Under the pieces are notes generated by a model. The model searched no databases and was not told where the DNA came from. It saw only the letters and a list, made by a program, of their open reading frames with translations. The translations under genes and the position numbers were made by a program. Positions 1 to 7,258 of a DNA stretch of 64,000 nucleotides are shown piece after piece. The first letter of the stretch is position 1. Each line of letters starts with the position of its first letter. The stretch comes from Devosia sp. MC521 (GTDB lineage Bacteria; Pseudomonadota; Alphaproteobacteria; Rhizobiales; Devosiaceae). Where the stretch lies: assembly GCF_014127105.1 (NCBI RefSeq), contig NZ_CP059902.1, positions 1,149,001 to 1,213,000 of the forward strand. Direction: 5' to 3'.

Positions 1-426
1 CAGACCAACCAGCTCCATCAGCGCTTCGGCATTGCTCCGCTGGGCGCGTGCAGCAGCTTTCCCGTGACGGATTTCAATGGGTTGAAGAATGTTCTCGATC
101 GTGGTCATCCACGGCAGTAGCACCGCCTGCTGGAACATCATCCCGATGTCCGGGCGCGTGCCCAAAACGGGTGAGCCAGCCAGCATCACTGAGCCCGCCG
201 TTGGCGAAACCAGACCAGCCATGATCTTGAGCAAAGTAGATTTGCCGCAACCCGACGCGCCGATCACCGAGGTGAAACTGCCACGCGGCAGGTCAAAGCT
301 CACATTTTCAAGCGCGGTAACGGCCTGTCGAGCGAAGGCCTTTTGGAGGTTGCGGACCTGATAGACCGCAGGAGCCGAAGCTCCTGCGTTTGTTGTTTCC
401 AGACCCACAGAAGGGGACTGCGTCAT
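1..426 (-). CDS. ABC transporter ATP-binding protein, NitT/TauT (SsuB) type, partial
   Basis: This is the ATPase subunit of an importer of the nitrate/taurine/sulfonate type. It runs off the left edge, so only the first 142 codons are visible. The Walker A motif GASGCGKST is at residues 56-64, followed by a Q-loop region (MMFQQAVLLPW) typical of SsuB/TauB/ThiZ. The ATG at 426 overlaps the stop of the binding-protein gene as ATGA, so the two are translationally coupled and the permease is expected just outside the window. The substrate is not evident; the neighbouring aromatic-degradation genes hint at an aromatic or heterocyclic acid, but that is inference. Confidence 0.9.
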   Translation of the reverse strand, partial: MTQSPSVGLETTNAGASAPAVYQVRNLQKAFARQAVTALENVSFDLPRGSFTSVIGASGCGKSTLLKIMAGLVSPTAGSVMLAGSPVLGTRPDIGMMFQQAVLLPWMTTIENILQPIEIRHGKAAARAQRSNAEALMELVGL

Positions 427-1421
427 TTGCCGTTCCAAGTGTCGATGAAGTCATTGGTGTAGACGACGCTGAGGTCATCCAGTGGCTTTTCCAGTTCGCC
501 GGAAGCCACAAGGCTTTCTTCCCAGGCCTTCCAGGCGTCGAGGTCCTGATAGCCATAACCGAGCGAAGCATCGAACGGGGTCTGACGAATGATGATCTGG
601 TCGATCAGCGCATTCGCGAACTCTTTGTCCTCAACTTCCTGCGGGTTTTCAGCGCCAATGTGCTGGATCAGAGCTTCGCGGTTTGCCGGATCAGCAGCCC
701 ACTTTGCACCCTTGACCAGAGCGCGGCCGAAGGCTTCAACGTCCGACTTGTTCTCATCCAGATACGGCTGCATGGCTGCGAGCGCGTTGCCGAAGAAAGT
801 CTTGAACTTGTCCGGTGTGATGTTGGTCAGCTTGACGCCACGCGCGTTCAGAATTGCCGCGTCGTTGGTCGCTGCCGCATAGGCATCAATATCGCCGCGC
901 AGGAAACCGGCAGTGGCCTGGCCACCATCACCAACCACGAGGAAGGTGAAGTCCTTACCTTCTTCAAGGCCGGCTTCGGTCAGGATCGAGCGCGCAAACG
1001 CCGATTCAGACCCGTCAGCGGTACCGATACCGATGACTTTCCCCTTCAGCTGATCAGCCGAAGTGATTTCCGAACCTTCTTTGACCACGATCGAGAACGA
1101 GCTGAGTGGGTTGAGGCGATAGATATTGGTGATTTCTACGCCACGCGAACGCGCCTGCAGCAGCGGGCCTGCACCCGGATTGCCGATCTGTGCCTGACCA
1201 GCGGCCAGAGCCTGAATAACGGCACCCGAGCCGTTCAGGGCTTCGATGGTGACGTTGACGCCTTCGGCTTCAAAATAGCCTTCGCCCTGCGCTGCAATAA
1301 TTGGCAGGAGCAAAACAGCCGATGGATTAGGGACCGCAACGGTGATGTCACCGGCAAATACTGCTTGGCTGCTCATAATTGCGAAAGCCGATGCAGCGAT
1401 CCAACCCTTGAAATGATCCAT
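423..1421 (-). CDS. ABC transporter substrate-binding protein, NitT/TauT family
   Basis: Periplasmic binding protein of 332 residues that would deliver substrate to the importer whose ATPase gene follows. An N-terminal signal peptide ends near residue 23 (AVFAGD), followed by the SsuA/ThiY-type fold start ITVAVPNPSAVLLLPI and the phrase AAQGEGYFEAEGV, which is characteristic of NMT1/SsuA-like proteins. The start is the ATG at 1421 with a GGAGGAGA Shine-Dalgarno sequence. It is the first gene of a minus-strand operon divergent from a GntR regulator about 100 bases away, which probably controls it. The ligand cannot be read from the sequence. Confidence 0.9.
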   Translation of the reverse strand: MDHFKGWIAASAFAIMSSQAVFAGDITVAVPNPSAVLLLPIIAAQGEGYFEAEGVNVTIEALNGSGAVIQALAAGQAQIGNPGAGPLLQARSRGVEITNIYRLNPLSSFSIVVKEGSEITSADQLKGKVIGIGTADGSESAFARSILTEAGLEEGKDFTFLVVGDGGQATAGFLRGDIDAYAAATNDAAILNARGVKLTNITPDKFKTFFGNALAAMQPYLDENKSDVEAFGRALVKGAKWAADPANREALIQHIGAENPQEVEDKEFANALIDQIIIRQTPFDASLGYGYQDLDAWKAWEESLVASGELEKPLDDLSVVYTNDFIDTWNGK

Positions 1422-1435
1422 GATTTCTCCTCCAA

Positions 1436-1459
1436 ATAAGATAATGGATTATTCTTATA
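1436..1459. promoter_or_regulatory. Imperfect palindrome between importer operon and GntR gene
   Basis: An AT-rich inverted repeat (ATAAGATAAT-GG-ATTATTCTTAT, one unpaired base) lies in the 106-base divergent spacer, close to the start of the binding-protein gene. Size and placement suit an operator for the adjacent GntR/FCD regulator, but binding is only inferred. Confidence 0.4.
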
Positions 1460-1527
1460 AATTCGAATAGATTTCCATTTTGCGACTTTGTCAACCTGCG
1501 CTAGAACAGATCGGTCTGGGGGACGCC

Positions 1528-2217
1528 ATGAACGAAGACAAACCTGATGAGCCGACCAAGCTGACGGCCGCGAGCCAAATCGCCTTGGAGTTACGTCAAG
1601 AAATATTGCAGGGCTCATTGCCGCCCGGCAGTCGTTTGCGTATTGAAGTGCTTCGCCAGCGCTTTTCGACTGCGATCAACCCTGTTCGAGAAGCGCTCAA
1701 CCGCCTTGTTGCAGAAGGCTTAGTTGATCTGCAGGACCACAAAGGCTTCTCGGTCAGCCAGGTATCTTTGGAAGTATGGCGTGATCTGCTCGAGGCCCGG
1801 TGTATTCTCGAGGTTGAGGCGCTCCGCCGGTCCATCGCCAATGGCACCGAAGAGTGGCGCGACGAGATTGTCGTAAGCCTTCATCGGCTAACCCGCACGC
1901 CGCGATTCTTGGACGACGCGCGCAAAGTCCGGAATGATAAGTGGGAGGTCTACCACCACCGGTTCCACCGGGCGCTGGTGTTCTGCTGTGGCTCAGACAA
2001 AATTATGGCGATCTGCGATGACCTGCGGGAACAGTCGGACCGGTATCGCGCAGTTGCCGCTTCATCGCATAAGCCCCGCACCGATTATGATGATGAGCAC
2101 AAGGCGATCGCTGAAGCCGCAATGGCCGGAAATGGCGATGAGGCCGCAGGGCTATTGGAGCGTCACTACCGGAAAACGCTCAAGGTGATTGAGCAATATT
2201 TCGCTGAGCAGCACTGA
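1528..2217 (+). CDS. GntR-family transcriptional regulator (FCD domain)
   Basis: DNA-binding repressor or activator of 229 residues. The N-terminal winged helix shows the GntR pattern (QEILQGSLPPGSRLRIEVL, then NPVREALNRL). The C-terminal helical FCD ligand domain has the metal/ligand-binding histidine pattern, including YHHRFHRAL and the late ERHY. I chose the ATG at 1528 because it has a GGGGGA ribosome site and gives the usual GntR N-terminus; an upstream in-frame start at 1480 adds residues without homology character. Divergent from the NitT-type importer, so likely its local regulator, with an organic acid as probable effector. Confidence 0.9.
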   Translation: MNEDKPDEPTKLTAASQIALELRQEILQGSLPPGSRLRIEVLRQRFSTAINPVREALNRLVAEGLVDLQDHKGFSVSQVSLEVWRDLLEARCILEVEALRRSIANGTEEWRDEIVVSLHRLTRTPRFLDDARKVRNDKWEVYHHRFHRALVFCCGSDKIMAICDDLREQSDRYRAVAASSHKPRTDYDDEHKAIAEAAMAGNGDEAAGLLERHYRKTLKVIEQYFAEQH

Positions 2218-2219
2218 TC

Positions 2220-2846
2220 TCAATCGGCGCGGACGGCTGTTTCGTCCAGAACAAAAACCGCGTTGATCACCACGTCGATAGACTCGCCAATTTTCTGCAT
2301 CACCGGATTATTGCCGGTGAGCATGGCAGTCATCAGATTGACGCTGCAGGTCGCGCCAAACAGCATGCCAGCGATGAGGTTGGAGCTGAGCGCAACGCGT
2401 CTGCGCTGTTCGGGTATCCGGTCGATAGCCTCCACCAGCGAAGCGCGACTTTGATAAATACCCAGCTCCAGAAACGTATCCGCAATCCCGTTCTTGGAAA
2501 TGCTCTCTCCAACAGCGAGCCGACACAGATTGATGTGGCGGGGCGACAGCACATGCTTTGAAATAATGCGCAATCGTTGGCGCACCTCGTCAACCGGGTC
2601 ATGCGCCACGGCCTGCGATGCCCCGGCGTCCCACAGGTAAGACGACGACACCAGCTCGCGCAGCAGTTCCTCTTTGTCAGCGAACATCACATAGAGCGTC
2701 TTCTTGCTCATGCCCGCTGCCTTGGCGATTTCGGTCATCGTTACGCCGGAATAGCCCTTGTCACAGAACAGACGTTCCGCATGTTCAAAGACCAGTTCAC
2801 GTCGTTCTTCTGCTGCCATCGTCACTGGCCGGCCGACACGTGCCAT
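2220..2846 (-). CDS. TetR/AcrR-family transcriptional regulator
   Basis: A 208-residue repressor-type protein. The N-terminal TetR helix-turn-helix is clear (ERLFCDKGYSGVTMTEIA, then GMSKKTLYVMF), followed by an all-helical ligand domain without obvious family name. The ATG at 2846 has a GAAGG ribosome site and gives the normal TetR N-terminus; a GTG at 2903 would add 19 basic residues and is less likely. It is divergent from the flavoprotein monooxygenase at 3284, so it may control the aromatic catabolic operon. It converges with the GntR gene, with only two bases between the stops. Confidence 0.88.
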   Translation of the reverse strand: MARVGRPVTMAAEERRELVFEHAERLFCDKGYSGVTMTEIAKAAGMSKKTLYVMFADKEELLRELVSSSYLWDAGASQAVAHDPVDEVRQRLRIISKHVLSPRHINLCRLAVGESISKNGIADTFLELGIYQSRASLVEAIDRIPEQRRRVALSSNLIAGMLFGATCSVNLMTAMLTGNNPVMQKIGESIDVVINAVFVLDETAVRAD

Positions 2847-2980
2847 ACTCACTGCCTTCGCTTTATTCGCCGCTCTTTTCACCGACCGTGCACGGTAAGA
2901 CACCGCCCGAACCTATTCTTGTCCATATACTGGAAAAGTCTCAAGATCGTTGGTGAAGACCCAAAACTTTGTGTGTCGCC

Positions 2981-3241
2981 AAACCTGACACTCCGACCTC
3001 TCCTCTAAGTATCTGAAATTAAGATATTTTCTGTCCATCCTTTGAGGCGCTGCATCTGCTCCCACCGATGGACTTTCAGGCCCATGGTTTTGCCTTTTCG
3101 TCCGCGAAACCCGCGCGGAAAATACGGAAATCCAGCCAGTTTTTCCGCGCTGCACCCGCACCTTAGCGCCAAAACCCACCCTCAACCGATCCAAAGAATT
3201 CCTACGATACCCGATACTTGACTTGGGAAACTGTCAGGTTT
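2981..3241. promoter_or_regulatory. Divergent promoter region with a widely spaced 10-bp inverted repeat
   Basis: The 437-base gap between the TetR gene and the monooxygenase holds no gene. AAACCTGACA at 2981-2990 recurs as its exact complement TGTCAGGTTT at 3232-3241, next to the predicted -10 region of the monooxygenase promoter. One copy near each divergent start could be paired operator sites, for TetR or another regulator. The role is inferred from position only. Confidence 0.35.
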
Positions 3242-3247
3242 CCTAAT
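3218..3247 (+). promoter_or_regulatory. Candidate sigma-70 promoter of the flavoprotein monooxygenase operon
   Basis: TTGACT at 3218-3223 and CCTAAT at 3242-3247 are separated by 18 bases and lie about 37 bases upstream of the start codon at 3284. The match is reasonable for -35 and moderate for -10. Start-site mapping has not been seen, so this is a prediction. Confidence 0.4.
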
Positions 3248-3283
3248 GGCGGCAACAAAGGAACTCTAGGGAGGAGGTTTCCG

Positions 3284-4429
3284 ATGAAGGAAATCAAGGT
3301 TCTCGTTGTCGGAGGCGGGATCGGTGGACTCGCAACGGCTATTGCAATGCGTGGCAAGGGCTTTGCCGTCGACGTTATCGAACGCAGCTCCGATATGCAT
3401 GCATCGGTTTTTGGCGTCGGCATTATTCAGCCTTTCAACGCCTTGCGCGCTCTGGATGCTATTGGTTGCGCGCAGCAGTGTTTAGAATTTGGCTACTCCA
3501 CTCGCGCATGGGGCAAGACCCTCAATGCCGAAGGCGTCGAAGTTCGTCAGATGCCGGGTGCGACCATTCCGGGTTCTAACCTTCCGCCCATGAATGGCAT
3601 TACCCGTCCAAAACTGCACGAAATTCTGACAACGCGGGCAAATGACGTCGGCGTCAACATTGCCTATTCGACCACTGTTTCCAGCTACGAGCAGGGCGCG
3701 AATGGCGTTGACGTGGTGTTCTCGAACGACACAGCGGCCCATTATGATGTGATGGTCGCGGCGGACGGCACCTATTCCAAGCTCCGTGAAGACATCACCG
3801 GCGACGACACCAAGCCCGCTTACAACGGCCAGTCGGCATTCCGCGTCAACATTCCACGCGTCATCGACGGCGAGATGGAGATTGACCGCATCATACTTCA
3901 ACACGCTCCCCACGGCATGGCCGGGTTCGTGCCGATTGGTCCAGACTTGGCTTACATGTTCTTCAACACCAGTTGGGACAAGTCGGTTCGCTATGAGGCC
4001 GCGGAATTGCCAGCGGTCCTGCGCGAGCAGCTTAAGGGCTTTGGCGGCCTGACCGGCGCGGTGCGCGATCGTTACATCTCCGATGATGCCAATATCGTGC
4101 TGCGCCCCATCGAGTGGATGATCGCTGATGGCCCATGGCACCGCGACCGTCTCGTGATGATCGGCGATGCCGCACACGCATTCCTTCCGCACATGGGGCA
4201 GGGCGCTGCTCAGGCCATCGAAGATGGCGTCGTGCTCGCGGAAGCACTCGCCGAACACGACGATTACGAAGCCGCTTTCGCCAGCTACTTCGAGCGCCGT
4301 TACGACCGGTGCCGCCGGGTTATTCAGGCCTGTGTGGACATCGGCGAATGGGAGAAGGGCCGTCTTAAAGACTTCGACAACGTGGCCACCACGCAGTCGA
4401 TCATCGAGACCTTGGTCCAGCCCATCTAA
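3284..4429 (+). CDS. FAD-dependent aromatic monooxygenase (PHBH/UbiH fold)
   Basis: Flavoprotein hydroxylase of 381 residues that would insert one oxygen atom into an aromatic substrate using NAD(P)H and O2. The Rossmann motif GGGIGG is at residues 10-15, a DG-type motif follows (VAADGTYSKLR), and the FAD ribityl motif GDAAHAFLPHMGQG lies near residue 294. The ATG at 3284 has a strong GGGAGGAGG site; the longer frame upstream is not needed. It sits directly ahead of a TRAP binding protein and of the ring-cleavage operon, so it likely makes the catechol for the dioxygenase at 6213. Substrate specificity cannot be read; hydroxyphenylacetate-type acids fit the context. Confidence 0.88.
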   Translation: MKEIKVLVVGGGIGGLATAIAMRGKGFAVDVIERSSDMHASVFGVGIIQPFNALRALDAIGCAQQCLEFGYSTRAWGKTLNAEGVEVRQMPGATIPGSNLPPMNGITRPKLHEILTTRANDVGVNIAYSTTVSSYEQGANGVDVVFSNDTAAHYDVMVAADGTYSKLREDITGDDTKPAYNGQSAFRVNIPRVIDGEMEIDRIILQHAPHGMAGFVPIGPDLAYMFFNTSWDKSVRYEAAELPAVLREQLKGFGGLTGAVRDRYISDDANIVLRPIEWMIADGPWHRDRLVMIGDAAHAFLPHMGQGAAQAIEDGVVLAEALAEHDDYEAAFASYFERRYDRCRRVIQACVDIGEWEKGRLKDFDNVATTQSIIETLVQPI

Positions 4430-4460
4430 ATCCATCAACCTGTCATTCAAGGAGGAGAGA

Positions 4461-5468
4461 ATGACACTACTAAAGCGCTTGGCTGTTTTGGCTGCGCTGG
4501 GGGCGTTTTCGTCCCCAGTCGCTGCCCAAACGGAAATTATTTTCAACACTTACCTGCCGGTTTTTGAAGTCACTCAGCAAGTCGCTGTGCGCGAATTTGC
4601 TGAGCGTATCGAAGCGGAAAGCAAGGGCGACATCGACATCCACATCCCTGATGTGTCGTTGGCCCCGATTGATCGCCAATATGAGATGATCCTTGATGGC
4701 ATCTCCGACATGGCCTTCATTCCAACCAATACTGTCCCGCAGATTGTTGCGCTCAACCGTATTGCCGATCTGCCCGGCCACGCCCCATCGGCGTCCGCTG
4801 CCTCGCAGGCGCTCTGGGCCACCTATAAAGAGCACTTTGAACCCTTGAACGAATACAAGGGCCTAGTTGTTCTTTCGGTGCATGCCCTACCAGGTCGCCA
4901 GTTCATGTCGATCAAGAAGCCCTTGGAAGAGGTTGCCGATTTCCAGGGCATGAAGCTGTGGACCCCACCGGGCGCGATGAGCGAAATCGTCACCGGTCTT
5001 GGTGGCGTGCCGGTGATGGAGCCCTTCACCAGTCTGCATGAGAACGTCAGCAAGGGCACTGTTGAGGGCTTGGTGATCACACCGGACTCGGCCAACTCGG
5101 CCCGCGTTCTCGAAGAAGCCCGGTTCCAGACCAAGATTGATGGTGGTCTGGGTTCAATCTCTTTTGCGGTGGTTATCCGTGAAGAGCGTTGGAACGAGCT
5201 GAACGACGAGCAGCGTGCTGCAATCGTCCGCGCTGCTGAAGGTTTACCAGCCCGCACAGGCGCAGCCGTTGATGCGCGTGAAGTCGAAGTTGCTGCCAAG
5301 TTTGATCATCTGGCTCAGGTTGAGCCATCGGCAGGATTGGTGGAAGCCATTACGCCGATTTTGGCTGGCCAGCTTGAAAACTGGAAAGAACTCGCGAAGT
5401 CGAAAGGTCTCGCCGATCCAGACGCTGCAATTGCGACCTACCGCGCGGCCCTCGCTGCCGCTCAATAA
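4461..5468 (+). CDS. dctP: TRAP transporter solute-binding protein, DctP family (orphan copy)
   Basis: Periplasmic solute receptor of a tripartite TRAP transporter, 335 residues with a signal peptide cleaved near SPVAAQ (residues 18-23). DctP features include the IDRQYEMILDGISDMAFI stretch and the LPGRQ motif near residue 155, as well as an organic-acid-type binding domain. ATG 4461 follows GGAGGAGAG. It is 31 bases downstream of the monooxygenase and lacks adjacent permease genes. The related DctP at 20112 has DctQ and DctM beside it and shares the same motifs, so the two receptors may feed one permease. A hairpin follows the gene. Confidence 0.92.
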   Translation: MTLLKRLAVLAALGAFSSPVAAQTEIIFNTYLPVFEVTQQVAVREFAERIEAESKGDIDIHIPDVSLAPIDRQYEMILDGISDMAFIPTNTVPQIVALNRIADLPGHAPSASAASQALWATYKEHFEPLNEYKGLVVLSVHALPGRQFMSIKKPLEEVADFQGMKLWTPPGAMSEIVTGLGGVPVMEPFTSLHENVSKGTVEGLVITPDSANSARVLEEARFQTKIDGGLGSISFAVVIREERWNELNDEQRAAIVRAAEGLPARTGAAVDAREVEVAAKFDHLAQVEPSAGLVEAITPILAGQLENWKELAKSKGLADPDAAIATYRAALAAAQ

Positions 5469-5492
5469 GAACAAGCTCCCTCCCGGAGCTCG

Positions 5493-5520
5493 GGGCTCGA
5501 TCTTCGGATCGGGCCCTATT
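5493..5520 (+). terminator. Hairpin terminator after the orphan dctP gene
   Basis: A ten-base stem with TTCG loop (GGGCTCGATC / GATCGGGCCC, 5493-5516) lies 24 bases after the stop. The following T-tract is poor (TATTCC), so it may also protect the 3' end of the mRNA. A shorter AGCTCC hairpin precedes it at 5474-5490. Confidence 0.55.
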
Positions 5521-5539
5521 CCTCTTTCTGGCGGCACAA

Positions 5540-5568
5540 GAAAAAGGCCCAATCTTCCGATCGAGCCC
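5540..5568 (-). terminator. Rho-independent terminator of the RidA-family gene
   Basis: Read on the minus strand, GGCTCGATC-GGAA-GATTGGGCC is followed by five T residues at 5545-5541, eight bases beyond the RidA stop. The stem sequence closely resembles the terminator of dctP facing it, as if one was copied from the other. Confidence 0.7.
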
Positions 5569-5575
5569 TAATTGG

Positions 5576-5965
5576 TTACTTGCTGGCGACGGCCACAAAA
5601 TCACATTGCACCAGCATTCCCCCCTGCAAATCTGCCTGCACGGCCTGCCGGGTTGGGCGGTTTTGCGGATCGGGGAACATTTTCACCCAATGCGGATTGA
5701 CCATGTCGCGCTGCGAGCGGTCTTTCATCAAAATGGTGATTTTGATGATGTCATCGGTGGTCAGGCCCGCCGCTTCCACGATGGTCCGCACATGGCCGAA
5801 CATCAGCTCGCATTGCTTTTCCATGCCCTCAGTCGAGGTTGCCATTGTTTCGGGGTCGAAGCCATGAATACCGCCCGAGTAAACAATGTCACCGATCCGG
5901 CACGCAGCCGGTGTCGGGTTTTTATGGACGAAGCTATCGACGTAGATGCTCTGACGTTTCGACAC
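5576..5965 (-). CDS. RidA/YjgF-family protein (reactive imine/enamine deaminase-like)
   Basis: Small trimeric RidA-fold protein of 129 residues. Family members hydrolyse reactive enamine/imine or related unsaturated intermediates in the cytosol. The typical sequence path is present: GDIVYSGGIHGFDP, FGHVRTIVEAAGLTTDDI, NRPTRQAVQADL. The conserved arginine of active RidA proteins appears to be in the RPTRQAV stretch. I chose the GTG at 5965 because GAGGAAG precedes it and the length matches the family; a further GTG at 6043 would add 26 residues. It is divergent from the dioxygenase operon and may act on an unstable intermediate of that pathway. Confidence 0.8.
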   Translation of the reverse strand: MSKRQSIYVDSFVHKNPTPAACRIGDIVYSGGIHGFDPETMATSTEGMEKQCELMFGHVRTIVEAAGLTTDDIIKITILMKDRSQRDMVNPHWVKMFPDPQNRPTRQAVQADLQGGMLVQCDFVAVASK

Positions 5966-6108
5966 GTTTAGGGCTTCCTCTTCCCAATCTTGTTTGGTGC
6001 CAGCAGCAGTCACAATCGTTGATTGTTCAAGGTAAAAGCCCACTCTTTTTCACAATACGGACAGGCTCTTGCTTGTCGGTGGGCGCATCCGCTCTGGGTG
6101 ATTTTAGT

Positions 6109-6123
6109 TTTCGCTATGTGAAC
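6109..6123. promoter_or_regulatory. Shared operator-like site 1 (upstream of ring-cleavage operon)
   Basis: TTTCGCTATGTGAAC is nearly identical to sites at 17062-17076 and 19993-20007, each upstream of an operon of the same catabolic island. Flanking TTT/AAA tracts extend the dyad. Dyad of TTCRCA-TGTGAA form suits an IclR-type regulator, of which two are encoded here; the assignment is inferred. Confidence 0.55.
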
Positions 6124-6212
6124 AAAAACGCCAGCTTCAGTTGAGGCAAACTTCAGCACGCGCTCAACTTGCCTTCCAAGAAAAGTCAGCAATGACCCCG
6201 GGAGGCAGGTCC

Positions 6213-7232
6213 ATGAGCATGGACGATATCGTTCTTCATCCGCCGTTCAACATCACGCGTTCGAGCCACATTGTGCTCACCGTGGCGGATCTCGACGCGT
6301 CTAAGGCATTCTACACCGATCTTTGCGGCTTGGTGGTCAGCGATGCCGATAGCGAAGCGGTCTATCTGCGCGGCATGGAAGAAGCGGCGCATCACTCGCT
6401 GGTTCTGCGCAAAGGCAATGATCCAGTCTGCCAGCGCGTTGGTTTCCGCGTGCAGACAGATGACGATATCCGTGCCGGTTATGACTACTTCCAGTCCAAA
6501 GGTGTTGAATCTTCCATCGTGGAAGTCCCGTATCAGGGCCTGACCCTGCATGTGCGTGACGCGGTGGGCGTGCCGCTGGAGTTCACCTCCAGCATGGAAC
6601 TGCGCCCACGCCTGATGACCGCTTACGATCAATACCGCGGCGCCTCGGCTCAGCGCCTTGATCACTACCAGCTGCAGTCGGCCAAGGTTCGCAAGAGCTA
6701 CGAATTCTATCAGCCCCTCGGCTTCCGCACCTCCGAATACACCTTCTCGGAAAACGAAGATGGCTCTGAACACCTCTGGGGCGTGTGGATGCAGCGCAAG
6801 GGCAATCCGCACGATATCGTCTTTACCCATGGTCCTGGCCCGCGCCTGCACCACTTTGCCTACACCCTTCGCGACGCGTCCGACATGATCCGCGCTTGCG
6901 ACGTGGCTGGTGCTCTTGGTTTGGGCCAACGCCTCGAGCGCGGTCCGGGTCGTCACGGCATTTCCGGTGCCATGTTCATCTACTTCCGCGATCCGGACGG
7001 GCATCGCATCGAGCTCTTCAACACCCATTACCAGCACATCGACATCGAACCCGCTGTGGGTTGGTCGCTGTCCAATCCCAAGCGTGCGGATCAGTGGGGC
7101 CTACCGGCTCAGGAGCAGTGGTTTGCAGAAGCCACCCGCTTTGCTGGCGCCGAGCCGAGCCAGCCAGACGAAAACATCCCGCTGCCAACTCTTGAAAAGT
7201 TCTTGGCGCGCAAGGCGGCCGAACGCGCCTGA
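6213..7232 (+). CDS. hpaD: Extradiol ring-cleavage dioxygenase, homoprotocatechuate 2,3-dioxygenase type
   Basis: Type I extradiol dioxygenase (two VOC modules, 339 residues) that opens a catechol ring next to its hydroxyls using Fe(II) or Mn(II). Metal ligands are H151 (LDHYQ), H214 (LHHFAY) and E267 (RIELFN). In Brevibacterium homoprotocatechuate 2,3-dioxygenase the second-sphere residues W192, H200, H214, R243, H248, Y257 and E267 have those same numbers, and all are present here; its N157 aligns to Q153. ATG 6213 follows GGGAGGCAGG. It opens a plus-strand operon encoding further flavoprotein and meta-pathway enzymes. Homoprotocatechuate or a close arylacetate is the likely substrate, with the Q substitution as a caution. 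Confidence 0.9.
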   Translation: MSMDDIVLHPPFNITRSSHIVLTVADLDASKAFYTDLCGLVVSDADSEAVYLRGMEEAAHHSLVLRKGNDPVCQRVGFRVQTDDDIRAGYDYFQSKGVESSIVEVPYQGLTLHVRDAVGVPLEFTSSMELRPRLMTAYDQYRGASAQRLDHYQLQSAKVRKSYEFYQPLGFRTSEYTFSENEDGSEHLWGVWMQRKGNPHDIVFTHGPGPRLHHFAYTLRDASDMIRACDVAGALGLGQRLERGPGRHGISGAMFIYFRDPDGHRIELFNTHYQHIDIEPAVGWSLSNPKRADQWGLPAQEQWFAEATRFAGAEPSQPDENIPLPTLEKFLARKAAERA

Positions 7233-7258
7233 CGCGCGGCCATTAGAGGAGAAATGAC

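Noticed and set aside
390..1439. A 349-codon plus-strand frame opposite the binding-protein gene
   Set aside because: Shadow of a clear SsuA-like gene with signal peptide and ribosome site.
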